DNA from: Lotus japonicus
Lineage: Eukaryota > Streptophyta > Magnoliopsida > Fabales > Fabaceae
Direction of reading: 5' to 3'
Assembly (NCBI RefSeq): GCF_012489685.1
Contig: NC_080045.1
Location: 63,705,557-63,769,556 of the forward strand
DNA length: 64,000 nt
Made by a program: the position numbers and the translations under genes. This document shows positions 28,801-40,293 of this stretch, in pieces. The notes beneath the pieces were generated by a model. It searched no databases. It was not told the DNA's origin and saw only the letters and a program-made list of their open reading frames with translations. Numbering within the stretch: position 1 is the stretch's first letter; every line of letters begins with the position of its first letter.

Positions 28801-28844
28801 ATCTCGAAGATGGGGAATTTGGCGATGTCGCAGATAGATGGTAA
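16851..28844 (+). CDS. PRP40A: Pre-mRNA-processing protein 40A homolog (PRP40A), 28 coding exons
   Basis: U1 snRNP-associated splicing factor family that bridges the 5' splice site and branch point and can bind the RNA polymerase II tail. Coding exons: 16851-16883, 17058-17123, 17206-17535, 17618-17767, 17855-17931, 18936-19005, 21292-21344, 21434-21491, 21595-21968, 22057-22120, 22207-22302, 22393-22461, 22582-22659, 23298-23384, 23474-23508, 23634-23739, 24303-24383, 24464-24556, 24642-24695, 24796-24912, 25093-25191, 25646-25693, 25773-25865, 26449-26556, 26648-26712, 27356-27458, 28307-28600, 28710-28844. Phases close to 1011 residues. The protein has a Pro/Gln-rich N-terminus, WW1 (about 208-238) and WW2 (about 249-279) with paired Trp and YYN motifs, about six FF domains from about 457 to 860, then a Lys/Arg/Asp-rich tail. 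A 5' UTR exon probably ends at 16354, and the exon carrying the ATG starts at 16818. The last exon could be alternatively spliced. Confidence 0.93.
18168..18488. repeat. Identical tandem duplication in a PRP40A intron
   Basis: Segments 18168-18326 and 18330-18488 (159 bp each, period 162) appear identical base for base. They lie in the intron between 17931 and 18936. The duplication is either very recent or an assembly artefact. Confidence 0.93.
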
Positions 28845-30630
28845 TCATGTTATTCGTTCTAATGGGACACTGGTAATTACCTTCTCTTTTGCTAATCATG
28901 TATTATTAAAAAAATATGAAAATATAAAATTTTAAGAGAACTTTCCTTGTATTCTTATGCTTTACAGTGGAGAATTTGCTACTAGTAGGAAAGGTTAACG
29001 TTCTCACTTGAGGGGCCCAGTTCGTGCTACTTGCGTTAGTATAAAGACAGTACCATTTTCATAGACTAAGAAATAAAATACCATTTTTATTTTAAAAATT
29101 AAAAAAAATTCTTCAGTAGTATTGATATTGTGACAAATGTATTCAATGTTTTCTCATGGCCATGATAAATTAGGTTAACTTCAATTAGTAGGGGTTATTT
29201 TAGGGAAGCTAAGTTTCATTGAAACTTGGTACTTTGGTGCTTCTTAGAAGATTTCATGTTGGAATATGTAATAACATACATCACTATATAAAGTACTAAG
29301 AAGTGGGCAAGTAATCTTAATTTTCCGTTTTGGTTTCTTTCTTAGACACACCCTCTCCTTTCTCTACCATTCCATTCACTCAAGCCTCCATATGCCATGG
29401 CCACCCATGGGTGAGCTATAATGGAGCCTCCTCATTTTACTTCCCTCTGGCCGCTTATCTACTAGAAAAATGCACTAAATAAGCTCCAACAAGTGCTATT
29501 TGATTTGTATCCAAACAGGTACAAATTCCATGAATGAATGAGAGCGTAGGAGTCGAGCTTCTTTTAGTCATTGGGTTTGTAAGGGACGAGGTGAGGTACT
29601 CAGTGGGGGATATTCTTGTTAGTAAAGACATAACAAAGGCTGTGAGAGGAGGAGGCGCATAGGTTCATGATGGAGAAAGATGCTATCATTGCAATAAAAG
29701 GAAATGAAATAAGAAAGGACAAAGTGGGAGAGAGGCCAGTTTTCTTGAGGAAGTGTATTCATGGCAATTGGTATGCTGAGAGATCACTTCTATTAGGTAA
29801 ATATCAAACATTAAAGCATCTCTCTTTTTGGGATTTTACTGCTTGGCGTTATTATTATTACTTTGTGTTGGAGTATTTTGATTGGTTGTGTCCAAATATG
29901 TACTTTGTGTTTATGTAAGAATTGCTGTGTAGATAGTGGGGATACATTCAAGTTGGCTAGTGACAGTTTATTGTTTTAAAATGTTTACTTCTTTTCATGG
30001 TCAGCGCCGAAAGAATTCATCTACAATTTGCATTTATCCATCATTATGCATGGCAACTAAAAGAGCCTACCCTACCCATGCTTGTTGAGTTATTCCTTAC
30101 CCGCTAAACAAAACCCTACATAACATTATTAGCAAGGTGAGAGAGGGAGTGAAGTGGTTCATGGAAGTAGAACTAGAAGGGACAGGAACCTAAAGCCAAC
30201 GTGGTTCAGTCTGATCCTTTTGTCTTTGTGGTTATGCATTGATTCATCACCAATAGCATACCAAATCACAAGTGACATGTATAATGTGAGGGAAGAGACC
30301 AGAAATTTCAGCTTTCTAAAAGAGTTACGTTCCATGCATTTTTCAAAAGCAACAAACCCCAACTGTACTCATAATTAATAAATGACTTTCCTGTTAAAAA
30401 GAAACTCGTGAAGATATATGCAAATATAGTTGCTGAGTTAGATTGTCACTAGAAATGCAAAAGCTAGTGAAAAGCTTCTCCCATTTCCGAAAGTCATGCT
30501 TTCCCTTGTTAACTTTTCTTGTGCCACATCCAACCCCACCACCAGCAGCAGCAACCTTACAATAAATGTGAAAAGAACTGTCCACCATTTCATTGCTTGT
30601 AGTTGTTAATGATCCCCACAAGTTAGGAGT
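28845..30630. other. Intergenic, PRP40A 3' flank
   Basis: Contains the presumed PRP40A 3' UTR and spacer. ORFs at 29667-29918 and 30154-30378 show no domain, no splice context and no family resemblance. No gene supported. Confidence 0.45.
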
Positions 30631-31165
30631 TGAACAGGGGAGGGATCGACCTGATCAACCTGCCTAATCCAAACTGACCAAAGCTAAAAAACGGATTGGA
30701 TTGGACTTATGGATTGTATTAGATTATAAAATGGGAAATCTGATGAGTTCGGCTTGGATTACGGTTTTGAGAAAATGGAATCCGAATCAAACTATGAACC
30801 CTGAACATATATAACTATTAGTGTTTTGTTGGGATTATTTTTAGGTGCCTTACAATTTATTGTGATAAATTAGTAATCTGCTGGTTGATTCACCATCAAA
30901 AGCCTGTTTGATTCAACTTAGTTTCATTACTTGTGCAACTTTTTAATATTTTTTTTATATTTCATACTTAATATTATTTTAATAGAGATCTGATCAATTT
31001 ATTCGATCCAATCCAAATATCATCGGTTTGGTTCGGTTCTGGTCCAAAGGTAAAAAACGTTAAATTAGATTCAAACAAATCGAGCACTTTTGATTAGTTT
31101 GAATTATGTTTTGCTCAGGAACCGATCCAACCAATGAACCAACCTGTGTGCACCCCTACCACAAG
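30630..31165. repeat. Possible hAT-type dispersed repeat
   Basis: The right edge 'gtgtgcacccctac' and interior phrases such as 'ggattggattgga' and 'ggtttggttcggttc' resemble common plant non-autonomous hAT repeats. The left edge 'caggggaggg' is only weakly inverted to the right edge and no target duplication was found. Boundaries are uncertain. Confidence 0.35.
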
Positions 31166-32520
31166 ACATGGCAAGTATTATTTCATGAGTAACTTGAGAA
31201 GTCATGGTAATCAATTTTCCACTAGAGTTGTTCACGCATGGTGATGCTTTCATGATTGTTTTGTCAGGATTATTAAGTTGAAGACACGGCCATTATGCAA
31301 ACTTAATCTTCAAATACAAAATAGGTTAATTAAGTATTATTACACAGAAATGCATCACACGCATATTAAAAGTTCTCTAGTTCAATACCTGGGCCCAATT
31401 CGTAACACTGTCTCATTTTGCATTTAGACCTACTTTGGTTTTGTGGTGTTAATAGGCTAACACATTTTAAATACAGATTTTATTGTAATAATTATATTGC
31501 TCAATTCCTCCTTTCAAAAAAAAATTATATTGCTCAATTAATGAGGGCTACTAGTTTTCAAAATGTGTACGCACTTGTAGCAATGTGAATCACAAGTCAC
31601 AACTTTGATCGAATCAAAGACATAAATTTCAAATACTAGTATTATACCAAGCATTCAGTCAGGCCAGTTTACTATCAATCGTTGTCTAATTAAATACATT
31701 TTCTAAAGTCTTCTTAAAATACAAAACCGTTTTTGTTAATATTTTTGGTTTGCACCTATGTATCTCACAACAAGTATAAGATTAGTTCCCTTGAGACTCT
31801 AAGATCAAATTAAGTGAATAAGTCTCTCTTAAAAAATCATTTCTCATACACACCGTTTAGAGATTGAGTCATGGATTAAATGCTTTAAGAGTTCAACTAT
31901 CTATTAATTGAGTTGTACTTGTGATTGAATTATCTCGAAAACAAATATATATAATCTATGAAAAATAATAATACGTTATATAGTATAAACTTAATTATAT
32001 ATATACACGTATCTTATAATAACTTAAGTTATAGTTATATGTTTATGCATTGTCCAAATTTTAATCTCAAGATTTTGTGTGAAATAGTAACATTAAAAAT
32101 GTTGAAACTAATATTATTTATATATGTTAATCCTATACATAACGAGAGTGCCCATTTATTTCACCGCAATAATGTAAGGAAAATGTTGGGTAGATTAAGA
32201 AAGGAAGACAAAAGAAAGGGATAGATGTTATAGATGATATGAAGTAGCAATGAGAGATAGATCTCACAGTGTCGATCCTTTTTGAAGGTCTAAATATTGG
32301 AATTGTCAATGTGATGATTCAACAACAATTTTATTATACATTAGACTTTCGTAAGATTTTATATATCATTTTTCTTCTTTTGAAAAGTTTGGAATTTATG
32401 TAAGATATGCGACCCTATAACTAATTTATAATTACTTATATACTAATGAGAATCCAAAAGAGTTAATAAAGTTCCATACCCACCCCTTGTACTTATTCCA
32501 ACACTATATATCTAATTATC
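31166..32520. other. AT-rich intergenic, PSK upstream region
   Basis: No coding region recognised. This stretch would include distal promoter sequence of the phytosulfokine gene. Confidence 0.45.
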
Positions 32521-32524
32521 TATC

Positions 32525-32532
32525 TATATAAA
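32525..32532 (+). promoter_or_regulatory. Putative TATA box of the phytosulfokine gene
   Basis: TATATAAA lies 82-89 bp upstream of the ATG at 32614, implying a 5' UTR of about 55 nt. It is supported by consensus and spacing only. Confidence 0.6.
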
Positions 32533-32613
32533 GTGATCCTAGAGTTATATTCTCTTTTTGAGGGTAGAGTTCTATTCATTCTCATAGTAATTGAAAGTTC
32601 TCAAAAGCAGAGA

Positions 32614-32982
32614 ATGAAAATGTGGTCTAAGGTTAGTGCCATCCTGTGCCTGGCACTGTTCTTCTTTCTCTTCTTAACCCTCACATATGCAGCAAGACAT
32701 GACCCTTCATCTTCCCCTATCATTTCAAGCAGTACTCAACATGGGGTGAGTTGTTAATTTTATTCAGAAAATTCTCTGCAATTTCATCATGTATGTTTCT
32801 CTTTTGTGTTGTTCAATTAAGAATCTTCTTCTTTTAAACATACTTGAATTAAGGTTTTGGAAGATGACAAGGTTGAAATGGAGGAGGAAAATTGTGAGGG
32901 CATTAAAGAAGAAGAATGCTTGATGAGAAGAACACTTGTAGCTCACACGGACTATATCTACACACAGAAGCAAAAACCATGA
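32614..32982 (+). CDS. PSK: Phytosulfokine precursor, two exons
   Basis: Secreted peptide-hormone precursor of 86 residues. Exon 1 (32614-32745) encodes a start, a hydrophobic signal peptide (about residues 6-26, ending TYAA) and a Ser-rich segment. Exon 2 (32854-32982) encodes an acidic stretch, the CEG...[15 protein letters not shown] region, then the hormone pentapeptide YIYTQ at 32953-32967, and a short KQKP tail. Both Tyr are normally sulfated by tyrosylprotein sulfotransferase, and the preceding Asp fits that enzyme's preference. Subtilase cleavage releases the peptide, which signals through PSKR receptor kinases to promote growth and modulate immunity. The ATG at 32614 is chosen because an upstream in-frame extension to 32533 would need a GTG start. 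The gene is intact. Identification is firm; paralogue number is unknown. Confidence 0.95.
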
Positions 32983-34719
32983 GCTTCATATATAGCTGGT
33001 TTTTCACACCTTGTTGTAGTTTTATGTATTAGAGATAGCTTTCAATTTCATATGCCATTTTTGACATTTGAAGAGCTTGTCTAGTTATCTTGTTTTTCAG
33101 TTCATTCAGACAGGGGTTTTATGAATGTTTATTAACTATTAACAGATGTTTTGCTTTTAATTATTTCATATTGTAAAGCTAGCCAATGTATAAACTGATT
33201 TTGCTAGATAAATATTTTGAAATATTTTTATTTCTGGATCCTTTTGAGACTGAATTAGACATTGTGCCCAATTTGATTGGTCATAAAAAAATAATGGAAC
33301 ATTGCATGATGAAGCTAGCTATAGGCATCAGCTGTAAAGTTTCCACCTTTCTTTAGCACTAAACCAACATGGACCCAAAGTGACCTTGGTTACCAGGGTG
33401 AATACTAACTTTTCTGTAGGCAACAGAGAAAAGCTTTAAATTATAGACTCTTCACATTTAAAGTTTTGACCTTTCTTGCATGTTTGAATCAGAGAGTAAT
33501 TGATTTTGGTAAAATTGGTTATTGTAAAAGTGACATGAAAGTGAATTGATTTTGTTCAATCGGATACATTTATAAAAAATTGAGTTTCGTAGAATAATAT
33601 TGTAAATTTTAGTTGTAAAATCTACAAGCAGAACTACTTTCTCTAGCTTCTACCATAATTAATTTTGGGTGTGAAATCAATTTTTCCAGAATGATTCTCA
33701 AATATCAATATTTTCATCCAGAATTAATTTTTACTAAGATTGAGTTTTCATAGGGAAACTTTTCACCCAAATATTAAAGACTTGGCATATTTTTCTATTT
33801 AGGACAAAAGATATGCTGGTACCCAAATATTCTTGCATTAGTTCAACAATTTTGCCTATATGACTACGCTGTGACTATTCTAATAAGATTTTATGAGGCT
33901 CGTCTCATTTAATTGTGCATGGAGGACTAATTAAAAAATGCTATTTAGTTCTAGATAAAATAGATATTAATTGTATCCTAAATATAAACGTGTGGCTTTG
34001 CCCATATGCTGGATTTAAAAAAATTGCTCTGTTTGTGAAACCTGAGAAAAATTCAAACAGTAAGTTGAGAGTAGTAACTAAATTCCTTAGTTAATAAGAT
34101 AAAATCAAACTAAACCATATATAATAGGCCATAGCAATATTTTCTTTTGTGGAGGGTTCACATAAATTTGGCACACAACCTGCAGGTACTTATAATCAGT
34201 CATACCCAGCCACAGAGAGTGCAATATATATTGTCATTTTCTTTTTTCTTTTATAGAACTGATATGAACACTATGTTGTAGATATGTGACTCTCTTCTCA
34301 CTGTCTTATTCTTCTGGAAAAAGAGAAGAATATTCATGAAATAAAAAAAAGAAAGGTTTCAAAAGATTAACATTTCATCCAAATCCCTACATTGATTAGA
34401 ATACCTATGGCTATAGGGGCGATCATGACATAACTATTATGTGCAATCCAGTTCTTATATTTCATTGAATCAATTATCACGTTTCCTTATAAGTTATAAT
34501 TTTGAATAAGTTTCCTTAATTTTTATAATTTTTTTTTTTGAAATTAACGTAATTTTTATATGTAATTTCTTATTTTAATGTAAAATATATTTATAGTGCA
34601 CCAGATACTACCTAGTGAATTAAAAAAAATCAGATTTTTTTTTTGCATCAATCGGACCTTGTAACTCAAAATATAGTGTTATCTTACTCATTTATTTGTC
34701 ATTGATATTAAGGAAACCA
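32983..34719. other. Intergenic between PSK and the defensin-like gene
   Basis: PSK 3' UTR followed by AT-rich spacer. No coding or RNA feature recognised. Confidence 0.45.
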
Positions 34720-35447
34720 TTAGCATTTGCAATGACAAATGTGTTCGTTGCCATATTTTTTGCAGAATCCCCCATTCCAACAGGACTTCCCATTTGAGCA
34801 AAGGTCATTACAATGTTGGTCAGCATTAGTACCCGGAATGCAGCTAGGCATATGATTGTCACTACAGCACTTAAAATTTTGACTCATTGCTTTCTCATAA
34901 CCTGATTCCACATGAATTAAGTTTACATAAGAATTATGCATTGTAACTTACTAATTAACTTTATCATAAGGAAATAGTAATCAATCGTAAAGATAAAAAA
35001 GAAATTAGCTAGGTATAAAAAAATTAATTTTTAAAAATAATCTCGGTTTTAGAAAAGATAGAAATCATACTCAAATAAAAAGTTATTTTTATAATTGTAA
35101 GCCAACACAAATCAGGTTTTTTTATTCATTGTAAAAACTCTAAAAAATTAAACAAATATTTACTTCGATTAAAATCTAGTTTTCTTTTAAAGTAAAATAA
35201 AAGAGGCGCCCTTAGTTTTTAAAATAGTGTAAAAAGTAATAAAAATATTTTTTGTCTTTGCTGCATATATTTTTTTAACGAGGGACACCCCATTAAGAAG
35301 CAGAAAGATAAGCAAGGATGAAAGATTGAAATATGATTTGATTAGAAAAAACTAAAAAACAAACATCATGAAATTGAATTTACCTGATAATAAAATGATG
35401 AAGAAGAAAATAGTGGCAACTGGTAGAAGTCTTTTGGCTCCGGCCAT
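34720..35447 (-). CDS. Defensin-like cysteine-rich secreted peptide, two exons
   Basis: Exon 1 is 35447-35384 (64 nt) and encodes a typical signal peptide with a hydrophobic core (VATIFFFIILLS). Exon 2 is 34946-34720. The junction is GT/AG in phase 1 and gives a 96-residue precursor. The mature part carries ten cysteines in a dense pattern: CC, C, C, C, C, then WNGGFC, and a final CHCKC. A one-exon signal peptide followed by a Cys-rich exon is the standard layout of plant DEFL/LCR/NCR genes. Ten cysteines is more than the 4-6 of nodule NCR peptides and the usual 8 of defensins. The role could be antimicrobial or signalling; target and tissue are unknown. An alternative acceptor at 34951 would put a stop in frame, so 34946 is preferred. 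Confidence 0.75.
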
Positions 35448-35536
35448 TTTTAGATTAACTAATGCTAGGAATGTAATTGTATTTTCTCTGTTCGTGTTTG
35501 TGTTCGTGTACTACTATGAGGTGATCAATGGTGACA

Positions 35537-35544
35537 TTTATATA
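35537..35544 (-). promoter_or_regulatory. Putative TATA box of the defensin-like gene
   Basis: On the minus strand the site reads TATATAAA, about 90 bp upstream of the ATG at 35447, implying a leader of about 60 nt. Its presence supports the two-exon model. Confidence 0.55.
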
Positions 35545-36042
35545 AAATGGAGGAATCAAAATAAGGAAAATGTACATTAAATGTATTTGGAGGTTCTTTT
35601 TTCTGTACACGTACGTATGAAAATGCTAATTAAGAATTATTCTAATCTTAAAATCTTAACATTTAAAAAAATCTTAATTAAAATTGAAAAACTAAGTTTA
35701 AAAATATTTTGAATACAAGGATATTTTTTCATTTAAAACAAGAAATTAAATTATAAATATGAAAAAGAAAATTTGAGTCAATTACTTCCAAAATAAAAAA
35801 TGTATTATTGGTATTGTAAAATTAATTTAACATTTTTTGTATTAACTTTGATAACATTTTTCTAAATTTAACTCATCATTCCATATGAAAAATAATTATT
35901 AGTTTTGACTTTTAAATTTATTGTATTAATTAGTCAAATATTAAACTTAATTCAAAATACAACAATGGTAAGGTTAGTAATTTATAATAACTTCTCTTAA
36001 AAAAATTATAATAACTTGATAAAAAATACAACAATAGTACAT
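35545..36042. other. AT-rich intergenic
   Basis: Very AT-rich, with no features recognised. Confidence 0.4.
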
Positions 36043-36061
36043 ATGATCAACATAATCACTT

Positions 36062-37889
36062 ATGTTGAAAATTGAAAATTGTGATTCACGTTTGGTGCAA
36101 TTTAGTGGGGAGGCGGTTGCTGGTGATTGCAAATGAAGGGGAATATGCATTTTTGACCAAGGAATGACTAGTGTGGAGACTTTTCATAAATTAAATGTGT
36201 TTAATAACCCAGTATTTATGCCCTCTAAGTTAACCTAAATCCAACGCGGAAAACAGAAAAGAAAGTAAGGACAGTAACCTTCGACGAAAACATCCAGAAA
36301 TTTGTTTTTTCTCCAGAAACGAGCAAACCGTCTCTGGCCGGTGAGGATTCTTCAGGTGCGATTCCAGTGGCTTTGTCTGCGGCAAGCAAAGAAGATTCTT
36401 CTGACACCAAACGTGGGAGAGGGCGTCCCAAGGGCAGTAGAAATAATAAGTTTGAGCCAGTTTCACTGGTGATAGGAGCAGAGTCTGATAATGGAATCTT
36501 ATCAAATGCTATGATGCCGGTTTCAAATGTTTGGAGAAGATGTGAAGGAGGCGTAACTGATTCTGATCATAAAAACACGAGGAGTGAGGTAAAGAGTGTG
36601 GGTCAATGTGGAGGGGGAAAGTTGGGTTTTTCTTTCAGAAGGTGTGACAAGGATGGCTTGGCTGCTGAAAAAATCTTTCAATGGCCCAAGAATGTATGTT
36701 CGTGATATTAAGGCTTTGGCAAGGACCATTAAGCCTAAGGGACTATCTGTAAAGATATTGTCTCAGGCAAACAATGTTGTTGATGGTGGGACATCGACAA
36801 TTAATTGTTTTGAAGAGGAGGAGGGGCCATTCTATGAGCATCAAACCTGCATTCAGTCCTCTGAGTTCTCTGATGACGCAATTTTAGCAGCGGTGAAACA
36901 AAGGAGAGGGGGTAATAAAGGAAGGTTTTCCAGAAGCAATCGAGGTAGAAAGGTAGGGGGCAAAGCAAAAGCAAAAAGAGGCAGACCAAAGGGGAGTAAG
37001 AATAAACCAAAAATACTGCGAGAGGAGGAAGAGAATTCTGTTTGGTCAGATGAAAATTCAGAGGATGAGTGCATAGCATCGAGAGCTAGACAAACGTGGA
37101 AATTGGCGAAGCATTTGGGGGTCGTGTATGATGGTGCCGAGGAGGAGATAATCAGAAGGTTGGAGAATCAGATCAGAGAAAATCATCCTAACCTGCACTA
37201 ACATAGTTTAGCCTTGGAATGAATTTCAGCATGGATGTTGGCTTGATTACAGCTTGTATGGAAGGGTTGGTATGAGTGCTGAATATATGTGTGAGTTATT
37301 GTGTGTTGGGCTTTGGCTGTGCTGGTAGGAATAATGCAGGTAAATGGAAGAGTTGTGGTGCCACGAGTTCTTTTGTCATGGTGGGCTATATGCAAATGGT
37401 TAATATTTGGTTGGTATGAGTGCTTTATGTTAATATTGTGAATGCGAGGTGTTTTGGCAGATGTTGGAACTGTGAGCTGATGAGGAGGAATCGTGGGATG
37501 GAGATTCTTTTGGGCTTGGCTCAATGAGATGACTCTTGGTACTTTTGGTCTTGGAGATAATCTCGTATGGTAGAATGAGATACTTATTGGCTTTTTGGGA
37601 GTCTATTTTCTGGTTATGTTAAGAATGTAATGGTGTGGTTTGGCAAAGTGGCATGTTTTAAGCTACTTATGGTTTTTGTGTGTTTTGTTTGTAATTTACT
37701 AAGAGTATGGTGTACTTTTTTTCCTTCACTAGATTTTTATCTCATTTGAGTTTTTCCTAGTAAGGTTTTAATGAGGCTCATACTCTAGTAATATAGGTAT
37801 TGGTTGGTTTGTATATTTATCTTCTCTTGAGCGTGTTGTTCTCATGAAGAATTCATTTCAATAAAATATCATTTCTGCTGTAAAAAAAA
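36062..37889 (+). mobile_element. Poly(A)-tailed retroposon with 19-bp target-site duplication
   Basis: The 19-mer atgatcaacataatcactt lies immediately left (36043-36061) and right (37890-37908) without mismatch. The insert ends in a run of A preceded by an 'aataaaa' signal about 20 bp earlier. Together these are the signature of target-primed reverse transcription. The 3' region contains 'tttttcctagtaagg' followed by 'ttttaatgaggc', a phrase seen in plant LINE and copia 3' ends. The insert is 1828 bp and lacks any reverse transcriptase, so it was mobilised in trans or is a deleted LINE. Confidence 0.88.
36219..37201 (+). pseudogene. Degraded ORF with two AT-hooks carried by the retroposon
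   Basis: Coding sequence in at least three frame segments. A start at 36219 soon shifts frame. An open frame from about 36229 to 36705 encodes the first AT-hook (KRGRGRPKGSRNNK, near 36409-36450). A second frame open to 37201 encodes the second (KRGRPKGSKNKPK, near 36974-37012) and a charged end with ARQTWKLAKHLGV and a Glu-rich helix. AT-hooks bind the minor groove of AT-rich DNA. No zinc knuckle, endonuclease or RT is visible. The last helix resembles linker segments between ORF1 and the endonuclease of plant LINEs; this is a weak inference. It could instead be a retrocopy of a host AT-hook gene. The longest continuous segment is 201 codons. Confidence 0.55.
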
Positions 37890-38163
37890 ATGATCAACAT
37901 AATCACTTGATTATGGTATTGACTAAATAATGTCAAAAAAATTGATAACGATAGTGCATTTAATTAAAACCATTTATATTGTTTTTTTTTTACGCTGACT
38001 AAGTTATTGTTGAAAACTTAATTATATAACAAATACTTTGTAATGTACATTTATGGTAAATAAAATTTTAAGTTATTGTAAAAAAAAGAGCTTTTTGAAG
38101 TTTGTTTATATATGTTTGGAATGCAAGTTCTTTTCGTATGTAACAAAAAAAAAGGAATAAAAG

Positions 38164-38165
<2 letters not shown>

Positions 38166-38211
<46 letters not shown>
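38166..38211. repeat. (TA)n microsatellite
   Basis: About 46 bp of alternating T and A, next to the presumed left end of the Helitron. Confidence 0.95.
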
Positions 38212-38218
<7 letters not shown>

Positions 38219-39179
38219 GAACAACTTCTAGCATGACGTGTCGCTCTCACAGGCCAAGTTAGTGACGTGTCGCTCCGAGATAAATTCTCACTTAATTATT
38301 TACGCGTCAGCTTTTCCACCTATTTAATTATTTACACGTCAGCTTTTCCACCTATTAATTTTCGGATTTTTAATTAATTCAGGATTTTATGAGTTTTTAT
38401 TGTGATTTGCTAGATTTTGATAGTTTTTATCTATATTTATTTAGTACATTTTTAAAATTTAGATTTGATTAAGATTTAGGTTGTTTATTTCTTGATTTTA
38501 TCTTAATTTATCTTATTATTTATTTTTAGAATATTAATTAATTTTTATGGTATTTTTGTTGAATTTTTGGATTTTTAATTAACTCAGGATTTTATTACAT
38601 ATTTAATTTAAAAAAACAAGTGATTATGTTAAATATTAAAATAAATAAAATCCAACATGATCATGTTCCATTTATAAGAGATTCATGTGAAGGAAAAAAC
38701 AAAAAGATATTCAATGGGTAAATATTTTATATCTTCTTTTATTTTAACCTTAAAATTTCCTAAAAAACTGTCATTTTAAACAAAAATAAAATCTTATAAG
38801 TGATTTAAATCAATAATACATCCCATTAGCAAAAACCCTTTTAAAACCCTGTCTACCTCCACCATCTCCTCCATGGAATTCTCATCCCACAACCTCTCCT
38901 ACCTCGCCCAGCTCCACCACTTCCGGTTCACAATATTTCTTTAACACATTCCATTCCACACACACAATGTCTCTTGACTCCGTTCATTAGTCTTATTTCA
39001 TACCATAAGAAACATTTTCTCAACTTCCTCTGTCGACTCACCATGTCCACCACGGCGCCACCGCGCTCCCTTAGACCTCCGTCGTTACCCCAGGTGCACC
39101 AACTCCTCCATGCAATTCTCATCTCATCTCTCCACCGACCGGAACCACCCCCACAGAATCGTCTCATCTCTCCAGGGAA

Positions 39180-39255
39180 CCACTTTGCCATCGACTTGCA
39201 ATCCCCATTCCTCTGCCACATCTTTGCCATCGACTTGCAATCCCCATCCATCCGG
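39180..39255. repeat. Short direct repeat in a CT-rich segment
   Basis: 'tttgccatcgacttgcaatc' followed by cccat occurs near 39185 and again near 39226. The surrounding ORF (38974-39315) has no domain and is C-rich low-complexity; it is not called as a gene. Confidence 0.7.
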
Positions 39256-40100
39256 TTCGCTGTCGCGTCGCCACTCAAGCCACCCATTGGATACATGAGT
39301 GCAATAACATCATAAGGAGGAGGTAATCGAAGACGATTAAGGGCGATTTTTTGTGCTTTTGTTTTTTGGTTGGCTTTTGTCTTGCTGCCTTGGACTGATT
39401 GTGAATGTTGCAGATGGAGGTAATTTCAAATTATTTTCTTCCATTGCTTGAATAGCTAATTGTACTCTGTTTTGGAGTTGTTTCTGTTTGGCTACGGTTC
39501 GCTGATGTGCTTCTAAGCATATTATGTTATGGTTTTTTCATTTTGTGGTGTTTCAGGGTCATACCAAGGATTCAGGAGCCAAGGGTGGAGATTCATCTGC
39601 CAAGAAAGATGTTAGCTGAGTCCTAATGCTCAGGTGAAACACGCTCATTCACACACCCCTATCATGTTTGATTGCATTAGTGGAAAAATATGAGTTTAAT
39701 TTTGATGCACTCACGAGATTTTTAAATTAAATAAAAGAACTGGGTTTCTCAAATGTGTATAGAATCAAATAACTTCGGTCTGACAAGTGACTTTACACTG
39801 CTTACTCTCTCCTCTGAAATAAGTTTAATTTCACTCATTTTATGGCATCTCACATGGCTGAACTTTCATACCTGAAGAGATCAGTTCTGTATCCAGATGC
39901 AATTTGGATTATTCTTTTGGCCTAGAGTATTTAGCTTTTATCTCTTTAATGTGATGATTAATGAACATTTGCAAGAAGTTGTATTTTCTTTTTCCAAAAA
40001 AAATGTTTTGAAACGTCTGGATTCCCCAATTTTCTGCAATCATAATGTTTATGACTGTATTTTTTTTAATCATGATGCTCAGAAGAACTCTCTTCTTTAG

Positions 40101-40293
40101 AGCAAAGGAAAATGAAGAGCATTTTCACCTTGAACGAATCAAGGATAAGTCAAAACTTTTTCTTTTGGAGGATGGTGCTAGCAAAGATAGAAAACACAAT
40201 GTAATGTTAAAAGCTATTGAAGCTATTGCTGGAGTCAGAGAAGAGGTGGCAAACTGTTTGAGATGGTGCAACATTCTTCCCATTTTATTGTTG
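40101..40293 (+). pseudogene. Orphan exon-like fragment, unknown protein
   Basis: Bounded by ttctttag and gtaaaaag splice-type signals, with 64 codons open. It encodes a Lys/Glu-rich helical segment containing ERIKDKSKLFLLEDG and AIEAIAGVREEV. The sequence composition is that of a real exon. I do not recognise the protein. No neighbouring exon that joins it convincingly was found, fitting a captured gene fragment. Confidence 0.4.

Noticed and set aside
29667..29918. 83-residue ORF
   Set aside because: No motif, homology or splice context in AT-rich spacer.
32533..32613. N-terminal extension of the PSK precursor
   Set aside because: It needs a GTG start right at the TATA box. The ATG at 32614 gives a proper signal peptide.
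38974..39315. 113-residue Pro/Ser/His-rich ORF
   Set aside because: CT-rich low-complexity sequence with a short internal repeat and no domain. It may be part of a captured 5' region but is not a supportable gene.
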